Source: DASYQV01 sp036005125
Lineage (GTDB): Bacteria > Acidobacteriota > Vicinamibacteria > Vicinamibacterales > UBA2999
Length of the DNA: 16,500 bases
NCBI GenBank assembly: GCA_036005125.1
Contig: DASYQV010000188.1
Span: forward strand, 1 to 16,500
Reading direction: 5' to 3'
The translations under genes and the position numbers were made by a program. Numbering within the stretch: position 1 is the stretch's first letter; every line of letters starts with the position of its first letter. Positions 13,334 through 16,500 of this stretch are shown here, piece by piece. The notes under the pieces were generated by a model. It did not search any database. It worked only from the letters and a program-made list of their open reading frames with translations, and was not told the origin of the DNA.

Positions 13334-14118
13334 CCCCGCTTCGCGTGATTGTCGTCGACGACGAGCAGCTTGCCCGGGACGAGCTCTGTTATCAGCTCGA
13401 TCGCCTGGTGGACGTGGAGACCGTCGCTCAGGCCGGCAACGGGCTCGAGGCGCTGACGGCCATCAATCGCCATGGCCCCGACCTGGTGTTCCTCGACGTC
13501 CAGATGCCCGGACTCACCGGGTTCGAGGTCGCGCGGCGGCTGCTCGACGACGACGACCCCCCTGCGGTGGTGTTCGTCACGGCCTACGATCAGCACGCGA
13601 TCGAAGCGTTCGAGGTGAATGCGGTCGATTACCTGCTGAAGCCCGTGGAGGCGGGACGATTGGAACAGGCCGTTCACCGGGCGCGGCGACGGTTGAGCTC
13701 GGATCGGGGCAATCCGGCGCCCAGACTACACGATCAGCTGGAACAAATCGTCAAAATGATGGCGGTCGGACGCAACAGCCGACGGGACCAGGTCGCGCTC
13801 AAGGTGGGGGAGCGCTTCCTTCTGGTCCAGGCCAATGAGATCATATATGCGTCTTTGGCGGATGACTCGATTAACATAGTAACGGGGCAGGTGGTTGGCA
13901 CCTCCAATTACCGGACGCTCGACGACCTCCAGGCCCGGCTCGACCCGGCGGTCTTCTGGCGCGTGCACCGGTCGCATCTGGTCAATATAAATAAAATTAA
14001 GGAGATAGTCCCTTGGTTCAGCAGGAACTACATCCTCAGGATGAAGGACGCGAAGGCGACGGAAATCCCGGTCAGCCGGTCCCAAACGAAGCGGCTGCGG
14101 GAATATCTGAAGCTGTAA
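13330..14118 (+). CDS. LytTR-family response regulator (LytT/AlgR type)
   Basis: This is a 262-aa regulator. The receiver domain (1-120) has the acidic pair DDE (10-12), phospho-acceptor Asp56 (LVFLDVQMPG), Thr84 (FVTAYDQ) and Lys104 (LLKPVE). A linker leads to a LytTR DNA-binding domain (about 155-262) with KVGERFLLVQANEIIYASL and FWRVHRSHLVNINKIKEI. It is translated from a GTG whose last two bases are part of the kinase stop (GTGA), so kinase and regulator are translationally coupled. Two patches in the LytTR part, about 13841-13885 and 13981-14005, are AT-rich with AAT/ATA/AAA codons unlike the rest. The second contains the ribosome site of the overlapping lepB frame. Target promoters cannot be told from this window. 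Confidence 0.93.
   Translation: MTPLRVIVVDDEQLARDELCYQLDRLVDVETVAQAGNGLEALTAINRHGPDLVFLDVQMPGLTGFEVARRLLDDDDPPAVVFVTAYDQHAIEAFEVNAVDYLLKPVEAGRLEQAVHRARRRLSSDRGNPAPRLHDQLEQIVKMMAVGRNSRRDQVALKVGERFLLVQANEIIYASLADDSINIVTGQVVGTSNYRTLDDLQARLDPAVFWRVHRSHLVNINKIKEIVPWFSRNYILRMKDAKATEIPVSRSQTKRLREYLKL
13999..14004 (+). promoter_or_regulatory. Ribosome binding site for lepB inside the response-regulator gene
   Basis: AAGGAG is followed by 8 bases and then TTG at 14013. It is the same hexamer and spacing as the site before the DUF3618-type gene at 16379. It lies in a tract where only 5 of 25 bases (13981-14005) are G or C, which would keep the mRNA unfolded. Confidence 0.65.
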
Positions 14119-15002
14119 GGGCGGCCGACACCCCGGGGAGCTCGGCGCTGACGCTGGACGCGGGGATCCCGGCACTTGCGCTGGAATCTGACACCCTGCC
14201 GGCCGCGGAGTCGGCGCCTCATTTCGAGCAGACATCGGCTTTCGAGCAGACACCGCCCTTTGAGCAGACACCTGAGCAGACACCGCCCTTTGAGCAGATA
14301 CCGCCCTTTGAGCAGATACCGCCCTTTGAGCAGATACTGCCCTTCGAGCAGACACTGCCCTTTGAGCAGGCACCGGCTTTCGGGCAGGCGCTGGGCATGC
14401 CGGTCGAGGCGCGGGAAGCGGCGACCCCGTCCCCTGACATGCGGCTGGAATTCGACGACCGCACGGCCGTGATGATGCAGCGGCTGAATATCTGGAAGGA
14501 CGAACTGGTCGCGTGGTTCAAGACGCTGGCGTCGGCCGCTGTCTATGCGACCCTGATCGTGACGTTCGGCTTTCAGGTGGCGCGTGTCGAAGGCCAGAGC
14601 ATGGCACCGACACTGGCCGACCAGGATCGGCTGATCGTCAATAAGCTCGCATACCGTATCGGCGAGCCGCGTCGCGGCGATATCGTCATGCTCTATTACC
14701 CTCTCAATCCGGACAAGTCGTTCGTCAAGCGAGTCATCGCCGAAGAGGGCGACCAGGTCCGCATCGTCGATGGCCGTGTGTACGTGAACGACGTGCCCCT
14801 GCGCGACGACTTCGTGCCGCCCGAGTTCCGCAGCCACGACGACTTCGGACCGACGGTCATTCCGGATGGGTACTACTTCGTCATGGGTGACCACCGGAAC
14901 AACAGCTCGGACAGCCGGCATTGGGGCATGGTGCCGAAGAAGTACATCATCGGCAAAGTACAGCTTCGGTGGTGGCCCCTGCCCACAGCTCGGGTGTTTT
15001 GA
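14013..15002 (+). CDS. lepB: Signal peptidase I with a repetitive N-terminal extension
   Basis: This gene encodes a membrane serine protease that removes signal peptides from exported proteins. The catalytic part is standard: one membrane span (about residues 170-190), Ser196 in VEGQSMAPTL, Lys239 in KSFVKRVIAEEGD, and box E MGDHRNNSSDSRHWG near the C-terminus. With the TTG start at 14013 it is 329 aa, because about 128 residues of Gly/Ala/Glu/Pro-rich sequence precede the usual start, including nine FEQTPP-like hexapeptides (71-128). The TTG is supported by AAGGAG 8 bases upstream and by the absence of any ATG, GTG or TTG between 14118 and 14397. The alternative ATG at 14397 would give 201 aa, a normal LepB length. 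The longer form overlaps the response regulator by 106 bp. Its stop overlaps the next start (TTGA). Confidence 0.9.
   Translation: MVQQELHPQDEGREGDGNPGQPVPNEAAAGISEAVRAADTPGSSALTLDAGIPALALESDTLPAAESAPHFEQTSAFEQTPPFEQTPEQTPPFEQIPPFEQIPPFEQILPFEQTLPFEQAPAFGQALGMPVEAREAATPSPDMRLEFDDRTAVMMQRLNIWKDELVAWFKTLASAAVYATLIVTFGFQVARVEGQSMAPTLADQDRLIVNKLAYRIGEPRRGDIVMLYYPLNPDKSFVKRVIAEEGDQVRIVDGRVYVNDVPLRDDFVPPEFRSHDDFGPTVIPDGYYFVMGDHRNNSSDSRHWGMVPKKYIIGKVQLRWWPLPTARVF
14223..14396 (+). repeat. 18-bp tandem repeat within lepB
   Basis: Nine units of TTTGAGCAGACACCGCCC and variants occur at 14223, 14241, 14259, 14289, 14307, 14325, 14343, 14361 and 14379. The third is lengthened by 12 bp. All unit lengths are multiples of three, so the lepB frame stays open as F-E-Q-T/I-P-P repeats. 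Units at 14289 and 14307 are identical, which points to recent slippage. Confidence 0.92.
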
Positions 15003-15868
15003 ACGGAGATCGCTATTCACAGGTCACCCGAGTTCTCTACCGAGTTCTCTTCCTCAATTTTGCAGTCGCGCTGATCAAGATTGGCCTCGGCATCACGACC
15101 GGGGCCGTCTCCATCCTCTCCGACGGCTTTCACTCAGTGACCGATGGCGCCTCGAATGTCGTGGCGCTGATCGGCGTCTCGATCGCGCGGCGCCCGCCTG
15201 ACGCGAACCATCCGTACGGCCATCGCAAGTACGAGACGATGGCGTCGGTCGGCATCCTCCTGTTCCTCATCCTTGTCGTGTTCGAAGTGGTGGTATCGGC
15301 ATTCGACCGCATGCGCAGGCGCGCAGCGCCCGATGTGTTTCCCGCGGGCATCGGTCTGATGGCTGCGACCGTGATTGTGAACCTGCTCGTCGTGACCTAC
15401 GAGACGCGCGCCAGTCGACGCCTCAAGAGCGAGTTGCTGCTGGCCGACGCCAAGCACACGCGCAGCGACGTGCTGACGTCGGTCACCGTGCTGGCGGCGC
15501 TCCTCGGGGTGCAGGCCGGGTATCCGATCCTGGATCCGCTGGCAGCGCTCCTCGTCGCCGGGTTCATCGGACATGCCTGCTGGCAGATCGCGCAGGTGGC
15601 GTCACGCATCCTCTCTGACGAGGTGGTGATTGCGGAAGACGACGTGCGCGATGTCGTACAGTCTGTCCCCGAGGTCATCGGGTGTCATCGAATCCGTACT
15701 CGAGGCTCGGCCGATCACGTGTTCCTCGATCTTCACATCTGGCTCGACGGCAGGACCCCGCTGCAGCAGGCGCACGCCACGTCCCATGTCGTCAAAGATC
15801 GACTGATGGCCCGCTACCCGCAAATTGTCGATGTGGTCATCCATATCGAACCGCCGCCCACGGCATGA
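14999..15868 (+). CDS. Cation diffusion facilitator (CDF) metal transporter
   Basis: This is a 289-aa membrane transporter that exports divalent metal ions (Zn, Fe, Mn or Co) by proton exchange. The N-terminal membrane domain has the two metal-site motifs on the expected helices: His45 and Asp49 in SDGFHSVTDGASN, and His153 and Asp157 in ADAKHTRSDVLTS. HPYGHRKYE (71-79) is the typical cytoplasmic loop. The C-terminal cytoplasmic domain (about 205-289) ends HIEPPPTA and carries DLHIWLDG. The pair of HxxxD tetrads, rather than DxxxD, hints at Zn-type selectivity, but metal choice is not certain. The start is TTG at 14999, overlapping the lepB TGA as TTGA; the frame is open further 5' only through lepB. 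Translational coupling to lepB is likely. Confidence 0.9.
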   Translation: MNGDRYSQVTRVLYRVLFLNFAVALIKIGLGITTGAVSILSDGFHSVTDGASNVVALIGVSIARRPPDANHPYGHRKYETMASVGILLFLILVVFEVVVSAFDRMRRRAAPDVFPAGIGLMAATVIVNLLVVTYETRASRRLKSELLLADAKHTRSDVLTSVTVLAALLGVQAGYPILDPLAALLVAGFIGHACWQIAQVASRILSDEVVIAEDDVRDVVQSVPEVIGCHRIRTRGSADHVFLDLHIWLDGRTPLQQAHATSHVVKDRLMARYPQIVDVVIHIEPPPTA

Positions 15869-15998
15869 GCCGCGACTGACCAGCTTTGTCGCGATTCAGG
15901 CATTGGGCTTGCTGTCATTCTGTCTCTGGCGGACGAGAGCTGACGACATTCCGGCGCGCACTAACAGAGCGCGTCAATTCGGTGAGAGGGCAACTTCC
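15869..15998. other. Gap between the CDF gene and the holin-family gene
   Basis: This 130-bp gap has no clear promoter, repeat or terminator hairpin. Near its end GAGAGGG (15984-15990) serves as the ribosome binding site of the next gene, 8 bases before the ATG. Confidence 0.5.
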
Positions 15999-16415
15999 AT
16001 GGCGGACCCTGAATTGACACATCACGACTCCATCGGCGGACTGCTCCGCGGCATTCTCATCGACGTACGCGAGCTCGTACGGGAAGAGCTGGCGCTCGCC
16101 CGCCTCGAGATGCGCGAACAGGCGAACCGGGCAAGGCTCGCGATCGCGATCCTGGCTGCGGCAGCGGTGGCGCTCGCGCTCGGCACGGTCTTCCTGCTGA
16201 TCGCCATGGCAAACGGCATCGCGTACGCGCTCGGTTGGCCCGTCTGGGCCGGGTACCTTGTGGTCGCTCTGTTGCTCGCAATCGGCGGGACCGTCGGATT
16301 GACGGCGGGGCGGCAGCGTCTCCGGAACGTGACGCCGGTGCCGCAAGAGACTGTGGCTACATTGAAGGAGAACTCTCAATGGATAGCGAAGCGGCTGTCA
16401 TCCGAGCACAAATGA
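15999..16415 (+). CDS. Phage-holin-superfamily-III-like (YqjE-type) membrane protein
   Basis: This is a 138-aa protein with an amphipathic charged N-terminus (GGLLRGILIDVRELVREELALARLEMREQ cut at about residue 41), then two membrane spans at about 48-71 and 80-104, and a basic cytoplasmic tail (AGRQRLRN). This layout, with the ELVREELALARLE helix, is that of the chromosomal holin-III/YqjE family found across bacteria. Despite the family name there is no phage context here. The role is unknown; relatives are linked to envelope stress or ribosome-membrane tethering together with YqjD-type partners. GAGAGGG precedes the ATG by 8 bases. The next gene starts inside its last 37 bp, so the two are probably translated together. 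Confidence 0.8.
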   Translation: MADPELTHHDSIGGLLRGILIDVRELVREELALARLEMREQANRARLAIAILAAAAVALALGTVFLLIAMANGIAYALGWPVWAGYLVVALLLAIGGTVGLTAGRQRLRNVTPVPQETVATLKENSQWIAKRLSSEHK

Positions 16416-16500
16416 GCAGGACGCGGGTCGACCTCGATCAGAAGATCGAGCGGCTCGAAGCCCGGGCACGGGAGCTGAGCCCGCGACAAGTGGTGAAGCG
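16379..16500 (+). CDS. DUF3618-like protein, 5' part only
   Basis: The first 40 codons are visible before the window ends. The protein begins MDSEAAVIRAQMSRTRVDL and continues with DQKIERLEARARELSPRQVV, a charged coiled-coil start in which R-x-Q-x-x-x-T-R-x-x-L matches the DUF3618 pattern (which usually continues to a membrane anchor). AAGGAG at 16365-16370 lies 8 bases before the ATG. It overlaps the 3' end of the holin-family gene by 37 bp in another frame. These two families are commonly neighbours, which supports the call. No function can be given. Confidence 0.7.
   Translation, partial: MDSEAAVIRAQMSRTRVDLDQKIERLEARARELSPRQVVK

Noticed and set aside
14223..14396. Possible CRISPR array
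   Set aside because: The units are contiguous 18-bp repeats with no spacers, in frame within lepB.
14028..15020. 330-codon minus-strand frame with LLKGRC-type repeats
   Set aside because: It is the antisense reading of the lepB tandem repeat; LepB catalytic motifs define the coding strand.
15999..16415. Holin-family protein as evidence of a prophage
   Set aside because: No phage genes are nearby, and this family with its DUF3618-type partner is common in ordinary chromosomes.

Overview
This is a GC-rich bacterial chromosomal window of mostly housekeeping-type genes. My best guess for the source is an Acidobacteriota lineage (Vicinamibacteria-like). That rests on gene types, base composition and the style of the short intergenic repeats, not on any search. 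I see no rRNA, tRNA, CRISPR array, transposase or phage structural gene.

Layout, left to right: (1) A 3'-truncated FabF-type beta-ketoacyl-ACP synthase (minus strand) sits divergently, across a 22-bp gap, from an integral-membrane ICMT/MddA-like methyltransferase. (2) A small split zinc-ribbon protein is convergent with that methyltransferase. (3) The ATP-dependent protease Lon (784 aa) follows, with a perfect 8-bp inverted repeat just before its ATG. (4) Next come a MurG/arabinokinase-like glycosyltransferase starting with TTG, a 244-bp palindrome-rich element, and a Tat-exported M24 (Xaa-Pro) peptidase. (5) On the minus strand lie a PmtA-like SAM methyltransferase, a two-domain homocysteine S-methyltransferase/methylenetetrahydrofolate reductase (YitJ type), a metallophosphoesterase and a stand-alone nuoI. 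(6) On the plus strand is a tightly overlapping run: LytS-like sensor kinase, LytT-like regulator, signal peptidase I (LepB) and a CDF metal transporter. (7) The right edge has a phage-holin-III-family membrane protein overlapping the start of a DUF3618-type protein that runs off the window.

The most interesting signals lie between and across genes. Five short tracts with a strict 7-bp period (near 1878, 5022, 7761, 10613 and 11488) have different local sequences but fit one consensus, RANYCNN. Three of them turn into their own reverse complement and so fold as hairpins, and two of these sit exactly between convergent genes. A separate palindromic family (6228-6471 and 11401-11479) shares its ends and a conserved right-hand hairpin. 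lepB appears to start at a TTG 106 bp inside the response-regulator gene. It is preceded by a strong Shine-Dalgarno sequence lodged in a strikingly AT-rich patch, and this start would give LepB an N-terminal extension of about 128 residues carrying FEQTPP hexapeptide repeats. In the MTHFR domain of the YitJ-type enzyme, the position expected to hold the catalytic glutamate reads as glycine.

The genes do not form one pathway. The linked units I infer are the LytS-LytT-LepB-CDF operon, the holin-family/DUF3618 pair, and a loose association of one-carbon and methyl-transfer genes (ICMT-like, PmtA-like, YitJ-like).
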